Below are positions 26,451-34,361 of a stretch of 64,000 bases of DNA, in pieces; position 1 is the stretch's first letter; every line of letters begins with the position of its first letter. The stretch comes from an uncultured Chloroflexota bacterium. GTDB taxonomy: Bacteria; Chloroflexota; UBA11872. A program made the position numbers and the translations under genes. The stretch is taken from the NCBI GenBank assembly GCA_958296175.1, contig OY282448.1, positions 2,914,127 through 2,978,126 on the forward strand, written 5' to 3'. A model generated the notes under the pieces. That model did no database searches, was not told where the DNA came from, and worked only from the letters and a program-made list of their open reading frames with translations.

Positions 26451-27671
26451 CTACCTCTCGATCAGGGCGCGTTCGCCGCGGGTCAGGATTTCACAACCGT
26501 CGTCGGTAATCACGCTGGTTTCGCTGAACGCGACGCCGAACTCGCCCAGGCGGCGGACGGCGACGGGGTGGTGGAACAGCATGCCGGGTTCCAGCACGGT
26601 GTCCTGGTCGCTGCGGATGAACCCGCTGCCATCGGCCCAGTTGGGCGGGAAGCCGGCGCCGATGCCGTAGCCAAAGGTGCCGTGGAACACCAGGCCGCCG
26701 CCTGCGGCGGCCAGTTCGCGCCAGCCGGCGTTGGCCGCGTCGCTTGCAACTGCACCCGGCCGCAGCGCGTCGAGCACGGCGTTCAGGGCGGCGAGGCAGG
26801 CGTCGGCCGCCCTGCGGACCTCGTCGGCCGGCGGGCCGATGGTCAGCGTGCGCATCTGCGGCGCGGTGTAGCGCTGCACGCAGGCGCCGATTTCCAGCAG
26901 GACGGCGTCGCCGCGCTGGAGCGCGGCGCGCTTGTGCGTGGTGTGCAGGATGCCGGAGCGGCGGCCGCTGGTGACGATGGGCGCCAGGCAGGGATATTCG
27001 CCGCCGGCGCGGGCCATGGCGGCAGCGGCGGCGGCGGCCAGGTCGCCGTCGGCCGCGCCGGCGGCTGCGGCGGCCACCGCGGCTTCCACGGCGGCCTGGG
27101 TGGCGAGCGCCGCCTGGCGGACGTGCGCAAGCTCCGCGGCGGACTTGCAGCGCTTGAGGTCGACCACGAGCTGGGTGGCGTCCACGAACTCGGCCTGCGG
27201 CAGCTCCTGGCGCAGCTGGCCGTGGAAGGCCGGCGTGTGGCCCCAGACGGCGCCGTCGCTTCCAATGCGTCCCCGCTGCGCTCCGCGCTCGGCCAGCATG
27301 CGGGCCGCGTAGGCGGGCCGTTCCACGCCGGGCGGGTAGCCGTGCAGGTCGTCGAACCAGACACCCAGCAGCGCGCCGCCGAATTCCGGCGGGTCCATGA
27401 CCAGCGCCGGGTCGCCGCCGTGTGTGACCAGCAGGCAGGCGCCGCCGTCCACGGCGAAGGTTTGGTAGCCGGACAGATAGAACACGCTGGCGGGGTTCGC
27501 CAGCAGCAGCGCGTCGAGTCCTGCGGCGTGCATGCCGGCGCGGGCGCGCTGGAGGCGCCGCCGGTATTCGCTGGTGGAAAACGCCGGCTCGCGGGCAAGC
27601 CCGGCCACGGCGGTGGGCGGGAAGCGTCCGCCGCTCAGACTGGCATGCAGGCGCATTGCGGGTCGGCTCAT
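26451..27671 (-). CDS. M24-family hydrolase of creatinase / ectoine-hydrolase type, metal ligands not conserved
   Basis: The 406-residue protein has the creatinase N-terminal domain (residues about 25-150) and a pita-bread M24 domain. Where metallopeptidases have the two Asp ligands, this protein has LEIGACVQRYTAPQMRTL, without those aspartates. The last ligand region reads EFGVAFSETSVIT. That pattern resembles creatinase and ectoine hydrolase, which use His without a metal pair. Cleavage of an amidino or acyl-amino compound is more likely than Xaa-Pro peptidase activity, but this is inference. Its ATG overlaps the stop of the aldo/keto reductase gene by 4 nt. Confidence 0.8.
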   Translation of the reverse strand: MSRPAMRLHASLSGGRFPPTAVAGLAREPAFSTSEYRRRLQRARAGMHAAGLDALLLANPASVFYLSGYQTFAVDGGACLLVTHGGDPALVMDPPEFGGALLGVWFDDLHGYPPGVERPAYAARMLAERGAQRGRIGSDGAVWGHTPAFHGQLRQELPQAEFVDATQLVVDLKRCKSAAELAHVRQAALATQAAVEAAVAAAAAGAADGDLAAAAAAAMARAGGEYPCLAPIVTSGRRSGILHTTHKRAALQRGDAVLLEIGACVQRYTAPQMRTLTIGPPADEVRRAADACLAALNAVLDALRPGAVASDAANAGWRELAAAGGGLVFHGTFGYGIGAGFPPNWADGSGFIRSDQDTVLEPGMLFHHPVAVRRLGEFGVAFSETSVITDDGCEILTRGERALIER

Positions 27672-28672
27672 CGAACCGTGCGCGGTCCCCAGGCGCCTTC
27701 ATAATAGGGGGCGATGGCGCGTCCGGGCGGCGCGGCGGCGTCGAGCCGCGCGCGGTCGTCGTCGGTCACCGCCACGTCCAGCGCGCCCAGGTTGTCCTGC
27801 CAGTGTTGGAGCGTGCGCGGCCCCACGATCGGACTGGTGACGCCGGGCTGCGCCATGTTCCAGGCCAGGGCGAGCTGGCCTGGGGAGCAGCCTTTGGCGG
27901 CGGCGATGGCCTCGACTTCGTCCAGCACCGCAAAGGCCGCCTCGTCGTGCATCTTTCGCTGCCGCTGGGTTTCGGGATTTCGGGCGAAGCGGGTACCGGC
28001 GGGCGGCGCCTGGCCGCGCCGATAGATGCCCGTCAGGAATCCGCTGGCCAGCGGCGCCCAGGGGATGATGCCGATGCCGTAGGTCAGCGCCATGGGCACC
28101 AACTCGCGCTCGATGCGGCGGTCCAGCAAGTGGTACGGAGGCTGTTCGCAGACGGGGCGGTTCAGCCCCAGGTCGTGCGCCGTCCACAGGGCTTCCACCA
28201 CCTGCCAGGCGGGGAACGTGCTGGTGCCGACGTAGCGCACCTTGCCCGCGCGCACCAGGTCGTCCAGCGCCCGCAGCGTTTCGTCGATGGGCACGTCGGG
28301 GGACGGGCGGTGGATTTGGTAGAGGTCGATGTAGTCGGTTTGCAGGCGGCGCAGCGAGGCCTCGCACTGCTCCAGCACGTGGCGGCGGCTGTTGCCCTGG
28401 GCGTTGGGGTCATTGCTCATGGCGAAGTGGACTTTGGTGGCCAGCACCACGCGCTGCCGGCGCGCCGACCCGCGCAGCGCCTGTCCCACAATGGTTTCGC
28501 TGGCGCCGCGGCCGTACGAATTGGCCGTGTCGATGAAGTTGACGCCGGCATCCAGCGCGTGGTCGATGATGGCCAGCGAGCTGTCGCGGTCGGCGGCGCT
28601 GCCGAAGTTCCAGGTTCCGAGACAGAGCGGACTGACTTTGACGCCGGTGCGGCCGAGGGTTCGATAGTGCAT
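27668..28672 (-). CDS. Aldo/keto reductase, YajO/Tas-like
   Basis: The 334-residue protein shows the full family pattern: LGRTGVKVSPLCLGTWNFG at the N-terminus, Asp and Tyr in FIDTANSYG, Lys in LATKVH and His in YQIHRP. IPWAPLASGFLTG and SPIVGPRTLQHWQDNL line the cofactor site. It is the first gene of the minus-strand operon with the M24 hydrolase and racemase-like gene. It is unrelated in detail to the aldo/keto reductase at 22777, which is 63 residues shorter. Confidence 0.88.
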   Translation of the reverse strand: MHYRTLGRTGVKVSPLCLGTWNFGSAADRDSSLAIIDHALDAGVNFIDTANSYGRGASETIVGQALRGSARRQRVVLATKVHFAMSNDPNAQGNSRRHVLEQCEASLRRLQTDYIDLYQIHRPSPDVPIDETLRALDDLVRAGKVRYVGTSTFPAWQVVEALWTAHDLGLNRPVCEQPPYHLLDRRIERELVPMALTYGIGIIPWAPLASGFLTGIYRRGQAPPAGTRFARNPETQRQRKMHDEAAFAVLDEVEAIAAAKGCSPGQLALAWNMAQPGVTSPIVGPRTLQHWQDNLGALDVAVTDDDRARLDAAAPPGRAIAPYYEGAWGPRTVR

Positions 28673-28734
28673 TGCACCTGCTCCGCGCCCGTTGCATGAG
28701 CGAACGCCGCGAGTGTGTCACGTCAGCGGCGGAC

Positions 28735-28820
28735 CGCGCGCCCGCATGCGCGCGGCAGCCCTCTCGCAGCCGGGCGGCGGGGTAGGCGTGCTGGCGCGCG
28801 CCCGTATGCGCGCGGCGGCC
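28735..28820. repeat. Two near-identical 26-nt GC-rich repeats, 60 nt apart
   Basis: Copies at 28735-28760 and 28795-28820 differ at two positions. Each is partly self-complementary around CGCATGCG. They fall in the 199-nt gap between rtcB and the aldo/keto reductase operon, both on the minus strand. They are possibly regulatory or a short tandem duplication. Confidence 0.6.
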
Positions 28821-28870
28821 ACCTCCAGCCGTGTACGCGCCGCGCTGATCGCCGCGCGGGTCGCGCGCCG

Positions 28871-30073
28871 CTAGTCCCTGAACGGGTCGATCACGTCTGC
28901 GCCGGCCATGGCCACGCCGATTGGGCGCAGGCGGTGTTTCGTGCGCACCGTGCCCGCGTGGTGCGCCAGCACGGTGTCCAGGTCTTTGTAGGCCTGCGGC
29001 GCTTCGTCGGCGGCGCCGCCGCGCAGCTCCAGGCCCTGCCGGCGCAGCGCGGCGCGCACCGTGGACCAGTCCACCACGCCGGGCGAGGTTTGCACCCAAC
29101 ATTTCCGCTTGCGGTTGTAGCGGCGTCGTCCGGCCGCCTTGCGGCGGGAGAGCACGCGGCCCGCGCCGTGCACGGTGCTGTAAAGCGCGAGCCTGGAAGC
29201 GCGGGACTCGATGCCTTCCAGGATGACCGAGGTTCCGCCCATGGTGGCGCCAACGAACCCCTGCTGGCCGGGAAACGCGGGCGTGGCGCCTTTGCGCACG
29301 ACCCAGTAGGTCTGGCCAAAGTGCTGCTCGCGCCAGGCAAAGTTGTGGTGGTTGTGCACGGTGGCCGCGGCGCGCGTGTTCAGCAGCCGCAGGATGCGCC
29401 GCACCACCCAGCGGCGGCCGGCGTGGGCGTAGGCGCCGGCCAGCTGCATGGCCGCGACGTAGGCCTGGCCCAGCTCGGAATCGGCCTGGAACAGCACTGG
29501 CGGCGCGTCCATGCTGCCGCCGCGCGGTCGGTCGGTGAACGCGCCGCCCTCGGCCATGGCCAGGAACCCGGTGGCGGTGCGGTGCCCAAACCCGCGGCTG
29601 CCGAAGTGCACGCCCACCCACAGCCGCCCGCGTTCGTCCTCGAACAGGTCCACGTAGTGGTTGCCGGCGCCCACCGTGCCCAGCTGGCGCTCGGCCAGAC
29701 CCAGCAGCCGCCGCTGCGGCGCAAAGTCGGCCGTGCGGATGCGTTCCAGCACCGGGTCGGCGGCGGGCTCTTTGTTGACCCGGCCAACGCCGAAACTGAT
29801 GGTGTCGACGATGGCGTCCATCACCGCGGGCACGTCGATCGCGCGCGCCCGCAGCTCGGTGCGCACCGCCAGGTTGCCGCAGCCGATGTCGTAGCCCACG
29901 CCCGACGGCGAGACGTGGTTGGGATAGGCGATGACCGCGCCGATCGGCGCCGAATAGCCCACGTGGTGATCGGCGCACAGCACGCCATAGTCCGCCCGCG
30001 CCATGCAGCGCTCTATTTGTGCGTAGGCGCGCGGGTCGCTCTGGCCGAAGACGTGGATGCGGGGTCGTGGCAT
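28871..30073 (-). CDS. rtcB: RtcB-type RNA ligase (3'-phosphate/2',3'-cyclic phosphate to 5'-OH)
   Basis: The 400-residue protein has the RtcB metal-site and guanylylation motifs: VGYDIGCGNLAVRTE, GAGNHYVDLFED, VGVHFGSRGFGHRT, HNHHNFAW and YSTVHGAGRVLSRRKA, the last containing the GMP-accepting histidine. RtcB joins RNA ends after nuclease damage or tRNA splicing. Length is that of the compact bacterial form. No archease gene is adjacent. A repair role fits the nearby PIN toxin in principle, but the two are in different transcription units, so linkage is speculative. Confidence 0.93.
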   Translation of the reverse strand: MPRPRIHVFGQSDPRAYAQIERCMARADYGVLCADHHVGYSAPIGAVIAYPNHVSPSGVGYDIGCGNLAVRTELRARAIDVPAVMDAIVDTISFGVGRVNKEPAADPVLERIRTADFAPQRRLLGLAERQLGTVGAGNHYVDLFEDERGRLWVGVHFGSRGFGHRTATGFLAMAEGGAFTDRPRGGSMDAPPVLFQADSELGQAYVAAMQLAGAYAHAGRRWVVRRILRLLNTRAAATVHNHHNFAWREQHFGQTYWVVRKGATPAFPGQQGFVGATMGGTSVILEGIESRASRLALYSTVHGAGRVLSRRKAAGRRRYNRKRKCWVQTSPGVVDWSTVRAALRRQGLELRGGAADEAPQAYKDLDTVLAHHAGTVRTKHRLRPIGVAMAGADVIDPFRD

Positions 30074-30182
30074 AGGTCAACAGTACTGCCCCGCCGACCC
30101 CGCCAATGACGCCTATGAAAGGGAGCGCGGGGAAGAACGCTCCTCGCCGTATTCCATCGTCCTGGCCGCGTGGAGGCGCCCC

Positions 30183-30257
30183 CCGCGTCAGAAACCCAGC
30201 GCGACGAATGCCTTCGGCTCGGTGAGTGACAGCCCTCCGCGTCAGAGACCCAGCACG
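30183..30257. repeat. Two 21-nt repeats, 54 nt apart, at the end of the amidohydrolase gene
   Basis: The 21 bases at 30237-30257, which include the last codons and stop of the amidohydrolase gene, recur with two mismatches at 30183-30203 just beyond the stop. The outer copy preserves a readable minus-strand tail ending in LGF-stop. It may be a remnant of a second amidohydrolase 3' end or a short duplication. Confidence 0.5.
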
Positions 30258-31087
30258 CCGCGGATGTTCTGACTGAAGATCTTGCGTTTCTCGGCTTCGC
30301 TGAGGTCCGCGTGGGCCACGTTGCCGAGCTGCCAGGTTTGGCTCAGGACGGGGTAGTCGGAGCCGAAGACGGCGCTTTCGATGCCGGCCACGCGCACGAA
30401 GGCCTCGATCTGGCCGCGGCGGTTGCCGGAGCCGGCCATTTCGCAGAAGACGTTGGGCAAGTCGCGCACGGTCATGGCCAGGTCGGGATCGCGGACGTGC
30501 GCGCCGATGGCGTGCGCCCAGATGAAGCGCGCGTTGGGGTAGCGCGCGGCCAGTTCTTTCAGGCGCGCGGGCGAGTCGAAGGTGTGGCTCAGGATGGGCA
30601 GCCGGTGGTCGTCGGCAAACTCGAACACGGGCGCGTAGTTCGGGCCGTGGATGGGGTAGGCGTGGTTGGTGGAGTGGATTTTGATGCCGCGGAACCCCTG
30701 GTCGTCCACGCGCCGGATCAGTTCTTCTTTGGCCAGCTCGGGGTAGTTGGGATTGGGAACGGCGAAGCCGACCACGCGCGCGGGGTGCGCGCGGACGGCG
30801 CCGGCCACCAGCGCGTTCCCGCGCACGAAGTCGGGGCCGATGGCGGTGTGGGCGCTGAAGCAGGAAACGTCGACGCCGGTGCGGTCCATAACGCGCAGCA
30901 GGTCGTCCACGCCGCCGCCCAGATAATGATGGTTGAATCCCTGATGGCCGCTATCCGGTCCCGGGTGGCTGTGGACGTCGATCACGAACTCTTCTATCGG
31001 GTCTCCTTCGATGGCGTTGGCGGCGAAGACGTCTCGCGGATGGCGGTGGGCATGGGGCGCGTGGTGGCGCCAGAGGGTTCCAAACAT
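30242..31087 (-). CDS. Amidohydrolase-2 family protein
   Basis: From the ATG at 31087 the protein is 281 residues. It has the metal-binding HSHPG at the N-terminal strand, ILSHTFDSPARLKELAARYPNARFIWAHA, and the terminal SDYPVLSQ followed by an N-x-x-R-x-L-type end. This is the TIM-barrel layout of the amidohydrolase-2 group (aminocarboxymuconate-semialdehyde decarboxylase-related). The start is placed 4 nt after the stop of the upstream amidohydrolase gene; a longer frame to 31138 would overlap it. The two genes form an operon and may act on the same compound or form a heteromer. Confidence 0.83.
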   Translation of the reverse strand: MFGTLWRHHAPHAHRHPRDVFAANAIEGDPIEEFVIDVHSHPGPDSGHQGFNHHYLGGGVDDLLRVMDRTGVDVSCFSAHTAIGPDFVRGNALVAGAVRAHPARVVGFAVPNPNYPELAKEELIRRVDDQGFRGIKIHSTNHAYPIHGPNYAPVFEFADDHRLPILSHTFDSPARLKELAARYPNARFIWAHAIGAHVRDPDLAMTVRDLPNVFCEMAGSGNRRGQIEAFVRVAGIESAVFGSDYPVLSQTWQLGNVAHADLSEAEKRKIFSQNIRGVLGL

Positions 31088-31091
31088 TGCG

Positions 31092-31847
31092 CTACCAGGC
31101 GGCCATGGCCAGCAGCCGTTCCAGGTTATCGGCGGCAATCGCGCGGCGCGCGGCGCCGCTCACGTCGGCGTACGCCAGTTCGGCGTGCGGCTGCCCCAGG
31201 GCCTGCCAGGGGAGCTTGGATCCAAACACCATGCGGTCGTGTCCAACGGCTGTTGCCATGAACTCTATCCCGCGGTGGGTGCGGTAGCCGCCGGTTTCCA
31301 GCCAGAGGTTGGGCAGCTGGCGCATGAGGGGCGTCATGGTGCGGTTGATCATCTTGTCCACGTCGCAGATCACCACCTGCAAGGTGGGATGCGCGCAGCA
31401 GACGCGGTGGATGTCGCGCGCGGTCGGCGCGTTCAGCCGCTCGATGTGCCAGAACAGCGGCACGCGCCCGGCCAGCGCCGCAAAAAAGTCGCCCATGACC
31501 CAGTCGTCGGTCAGGAAGCGCTGATGGTCGGGAAAGATGCGCACCGCGCGCACGCCCGCCGACCGCAGCTCGTCCACGAACGTTGCCGGGGCGGGAAACT
31601 CGCCGGTGTGGTGCGGCAGGGCAAGCCAGGACGGCTGCAGCGTGTCGCAGTCGGCGATGGCCTCCGTGAGCAGCGCGTTGCCCACGGCTGGATGCTCTTC
31701 CAGGGCCAGCGTGTGGTAGACCAACCCGCGGCTGACGCCGAAACGCGCCTGGTGGTCGACGAGCTGGGCGGCGGACAAGAACGCCCCGGCCGGGCTGGGC
31801 CGCCCCACCATGCCCAGCGCGCAGTTGGCGTCGAAGAGGTCCAGCAT
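31092..31847 (-). CDS. Amidohydrolase-2-like protein with degenerate metal site
   Basis: The 251-residue protein aligns in outline with its downstream neighbour: an N-terminal LFDANCALG strand, a central CDVDKMINRTM region, LWLETGGYRTHRGIEF and a terminal MVFGSKLPW. The HxH that opens the metal site in active members is replaced by DAN, and the SDYP-type aspartate is GSKLP. It may therefore be a non-catalytic partner of the 281-residue amidohydrolase encoded 4 nt downstream. The upstream 110 nt up to ctaB contains no clear promoter. Confidence 0.75.
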   Translation of the reverse strand: MLDLFDANCALGMVGRPSPAGAFLSAAQLVDHQARFGVSRGLVYHTLALEEHPAVGNALLTEAIADCDTLQPSWLALPHHTGEFPAPATFVDELRSAGVRAVRIFPDHQRFLTDDWVMGDFFAALAGRVPLFWHIERLNAPTARDIHRVCCAHPTLQVVICDVDKMINRTMTPLMRQLPNLWLETGGYRTHRGIEFMATAVGHDRMVFGSKLPWQALGQPHAELAYADVSGAARRAIAADNLERLLAMAAW

Positions 31848-31958
31848 GGATGGGATGGTACGCGAGCACGGGCGGCGGAGGAAGCGGCGGCTTCTCCTGC
31901 GGCTCGGGCGTGGATGGCGGGGCGTTGGCCGCAGGCGGCAGCCGAGACTGCGCGCCGC

Positions 31959-32834
31959 CTACACGTACCAGGGCAGCAACGGCTCCACGGCCAGGGTCAG
32001 AAACAGCAGCGCCAGATGCAGCAGCGAGAACTTGTAGGCGGCAAGGGTTTGGCGCGGGTCGGCGCCGCCCAGCAGGGGCCGGGCGGCGCGCAGCCACAGG
32101 GCGCCGAGCAGCGTGCCAACCAAGGCAAACGTTAGTCCGCCGTAGCCAGCAGCAAGCGGCAGCCAGGTCAGCGCGGTTACCAGCAGGACGTACAGCACGA
32201 CCTGCACGCCGGTGTCCCGCGGGCTGGCGATTGCGCCCAGCATGGGGATGTTCACGGCGGCGTAGTCGGTGCGCAGCAACAGGGAAAGCGTCCAGAAATG
32301 GGGCGGCGTCCAAAAGAAGATCAACGTGAACATGTACACGCCCAGCGCGTCGACACGGCCCGTGACGGCGGCCGCGCCGATGAGCGGCGGGAACGCTCCC
32401 GCGGCGCCGCCGATGACGATGTTGTTCCAGGAGCGGCGCTTGAGTGCGAGGGTGTACACGAACACGTAGACCGCCGCGGCGGCCAGGGTCAGCCCCGCTG
32501 CCAGGACGTTGGCGGCGAGGGCCAGCGCCGCAGCGGCCGCCGCCGCCAGCCCGAGGCCGGCGGCAATGGCCGTGGATGCGCTGACGCGGCGCGCGGCCAC
32601 CGGACGCCCGCGGGTGCGGCGCATGGCCGCGTCTACGTCGGCTTCCAGCCCCTGGTTGATGATGTTGGCTCCGGCCGCGGCCGCCGCACCTGCCAGCACC
32701 ACGGCCAGCAGCGTCCCCAGGTCGGGGCGGCCGGCGGCGGCTTTCATCACGCCGGCAGCGGCGGTGAACACCAGCAGCAGCACGATGCGGGGCTTGGCCA
32801 GCACGAACAGGTGGCGCGCGAGGCCGGAGATCAC
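31959..32834 (-). CDS. ctaB: Protoheme IX farnesyltransferase (heme O synthase)
   Basis: The 291-residue integral membrane protein begins with GTG overlapping the stop of ctaA (GTGA). It has the UbiA-superfamily motif NIINQGLEADVDAAMRRTRG and the second Asp-containing loop near LKRRSWNNIVIGGAAGAFP. YMFTLIFFWTPPHFWTLSL is characteristic of heme O synthase. It attaches the farnesyl tail to heme b for heme-copper oxidases. Coupled to ctaA, it supports heme A production for an aa3-type oxidase encoded elsewhere. Confidence 0.95.
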   Translation of the reverse strand: MISGLARHLFVLAKPRIVLLLVFTAAAGVMKAAAGRPDLGTLLAVVLAGAAAAAGANIINQGLEADVDAAMRRTRGRPVAARRVSASTAIAAGLGLAAAAAAALALAANVLAAGLTLAAAAVYVFVYTLALKRRSWNNIVIGGAAGAFPPLIGAAAVTGRVDALGVYMFTLIFFWTPPHFWTLSLLLRTDYAAVNIPMLGAIASPRDTGVQVVLYVLLVTALTWLPLAAGYGGLTFALVGTLLGALWLRAARPLLGGADPRQTLAAYKFSLLHLALLFLTLAVEPLLPWYV

Positions 32835-33718
32835 CGCGTTTCGCCGCGCAGCGCGAGGCTGAACTGGATCACGACGACCCACCACAGCAGCGCGGCGAGC
32901 GTCAGGTGCAGCACGCGCAGTTCCGGGCGCAACCCCACGGCGATGGACGCGACGCCGACGCTGAATTGCGCGATGGTCACCAGGGCGGCGGCCAGGCTGA
33001 GGTGAAAGGCCGCGCCGCGCCCCTCGCGCCGCCATACCTGCCAGGCGGTGAACACGAACGCCAGCAGCAAGAGCGAGGCCGCGGCGCGGTGCAGGGTGTG
33101 CAGGCCAAAAGCTTCGGCGCCGACGTCGACCCCGCAGACCGGCAGCGTGGGGCAGCCGGCGCTGGCGTTGGTTCCCACGATGGAACCGCCGGCCAGCACC
33201 ACGAACGCGGTGGCGGCCAGCATGGCGCGCGTGCGCCGCATGCCGGGAAGCGCAACGCCGGGAACGTTCAGCGCGCGCAGGGCGCCGCCGGTCAGCAGCG
33301 CCAGGGTCAGCAGGGAAAACGTCAGATGCGCCAGCCGCACCATGCCGTGCAGCTCGGTCAGCACGGTGACGCCGCCGAGCACGGCCTGGACGATGATGAC
33401 TGCCAGCGCGGCGGCCATCAGCCGGGCGGTCTGCGGGTCGGCGGCCCTCCCGCGCAGCGCGTACCACGCTGACGCCGCCACGGCCAGCATGGTGACGCCG
33501 GCGTAGAGGCGGTGGCCGAACTCGATGGCGGTTGCGCCTTCCAGCCGCGGAACCACCATGCCTTCGCAGAGCGGCCAGTCAGGGCAGCCGAGGCCCGCGC
33601 CGGTCACGCGCACCCATGAGCCGTAGGCAATGAGGCCAACGGTCAGCACGGCCGCGGCCAGCGCCCATTGGCCGGCGCGGCGCACGCGGCCGGCCGCGGC
33701 GGGATTGGAGTCGGGCAA
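32831..33718 (-). CDS. ctaA: Heme A synthase (Cox15/CtaA)
   Basis: The protein has eight predicted membrane helices and the paired histidines of the family: IEFGHRLYAG, LHGMVRLAHLTFSLL, FGLHTLHRAAAS and RVLHLTLAALLW. GSWVRVTGAGLGCPDWPLCEG and a second cysteine pair (CPTLPVCG) are present. It oxidises the heme O methyl group to make heme A. No ATG fits: TTG at 33718 gives 295 residues, GTG at 33685 is an alternative, and neither has a clear ribosome-binding site. It probably relies on coupling to the small gene ending at 33733. Confidence 0.92.
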   Translation of the reverse strand: MPDSNPAAAGRVRRAGQWALAAAVLTVGLIAYGSWVRVTGAGLGCPDWPLCEGMVVPRLEGATAIEFGHRLYAGVTMLAVAASAWYALRGRAADPQTARLMAAALAVIIVQAVLGGVTVLTELHGMVRLAHLTFSLLTLALLTGGALRALNVPGVALPGMRRTRAMLAATAFVVLAGGSIVGTNASAGCPTLPVCGVDVGAEAFGLHTLHRAAASLLLLAFVFTAWQVWRREGRGAAFHLSLAAALVTIAQFSVGVASIAVGLRPELRVLHLTLAALLWWVVVIQFSLALRGETR

Positions 33719-33732
33719 CGGCGCAGTCCGCG

Positions 33733-33933
33733 TCAGCGCGCCGGCAGAGACATGACGATCAGCGCGGCCAGCAGCAGCGCCGGGAGCAGCGTCCACACGA
33801 CTTCCGCCGGCCGCGCGCCGACCAGGCCGCGCGCCTCCGCAGGGCGCACGCGCATGCGCAGCGCGGTGACGATTACGGCGGCCTGCACGATGACCAGCAC
33901 CGCGGCGGCGAGCCAGAAGCCGATGGAGGGCAT
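33733..33933 (-). CDS. Membrane-hairpin miniprotein resembling the N-terminus of cytochrome c oxidase subunit II
   Basis: The 66-residue product has two membrane helices. The second contains PAEVVWTLLPALLLAAL, which closely follows the E-x-x-WT-x-x-PA pattern of the second helix of cytochrome oxidase subunit II. No CuA domain follows; the frame stops at once (MSLPAR). The gene is 14 nt upstream of ctaA and begins the ctaA-ctaB operon. It could be a truncated subunit II or a dedicated small subunit or assembly protein. Assignment rests on one motif and context. Confidence 0.65.
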   Translation of the reverse strand: MPSIGFWLAAAVLVIVQAAVIVTALRMRVRPAEARGLVGARPAEVVWTLLPALLLAALIVMSLPAR

Positions 33934-34039
33934 AGGGCAAGCGTAGCGCGCAGGGGGTGACGCCAGCGGTGCCCAGCCAGGCAGTCGACAGCCGCTTCTA
34001 CCTGAAGGACGGCGGGGAACCCAGAGGCTCGCGGCCAGG

Positions 34040-34112
34040 GGGCCGAAGCCCGGGGGCGCTGGGCTGGAGCCCGGGGCCGTTGGGCTGGAGCCTGGGGGCG
34101 CTGTGCTGGACC
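34040..34112. repeat. 21-nt tandem repeat, about 3.5 units
   Basis: Units start at 34040, 34061 and 34082, with a partial unit at 34103. The consensus is close to GGGCTGGAGCCCGGGGGCGC plus T. Units differ at a few positions each. The length is a multiple of three, but no credible gene contains it. Confidence 0.75.
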
Positions 34113-34191
34113 GTCCCCATGCGATAGCGCGGCTTCGGGCGCAGCGGGCGGGCGGGCGCGGTCTGGACACTCGCGGCGGAGCGTTCGGGCA

Positions 34192-34261
34192 GCGTCCATC
34201 CACACCGGGGGCACTGGGACGAGGCAAGGGGCAAGGACGGCGTCCATCCACACCGGGGCAC
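34192..34261. repeat. Two 20-nt direct repeats, 48 nt apart
   Basis: GCGTCCATCCACACCGGGG occurs at 34192 and again at 34240, identical over 19 bases. They lie about 100-170 nt upstream of the sugar isomerase start, a plausible position for regulator binding sites. Confidence 0.65.
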
Positions 34262-34361
34262 TTGAAGCTGGCGCGCTGGTTCTTCACACTGCGTGCCGCG
34301 AGCGTCCCGCGGCCGCGCCCCGCGCGCGGCCGCGCCGGACCCTGACCATGAGGAGTCCCGC

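Larger units (their letters stand above)
33934..34361. other. Gap of 428 nt with two repeat sets, no gene recognised
   Basis: This divergent region between the heme A operon and the sugar isomerase operon holds a 21-nt tandem repeat (34040-34112) and a pair of 20-nt repeats (34192-34211 and 34240-34261). Open frames here are proline- and arginine-rich translations of the repeats and look non-coding. Promoters for both operons should lie here, but none is clear. Confidence 0.55.

Noticed and set aside
32831..33467. N-terminal extension of the ctaB frame to 33467
   Set aside because: It lies wholly within ctaA in another frame. The GTG at 32834 overlapping the ctaA stop gives a normal heme O synthase length.
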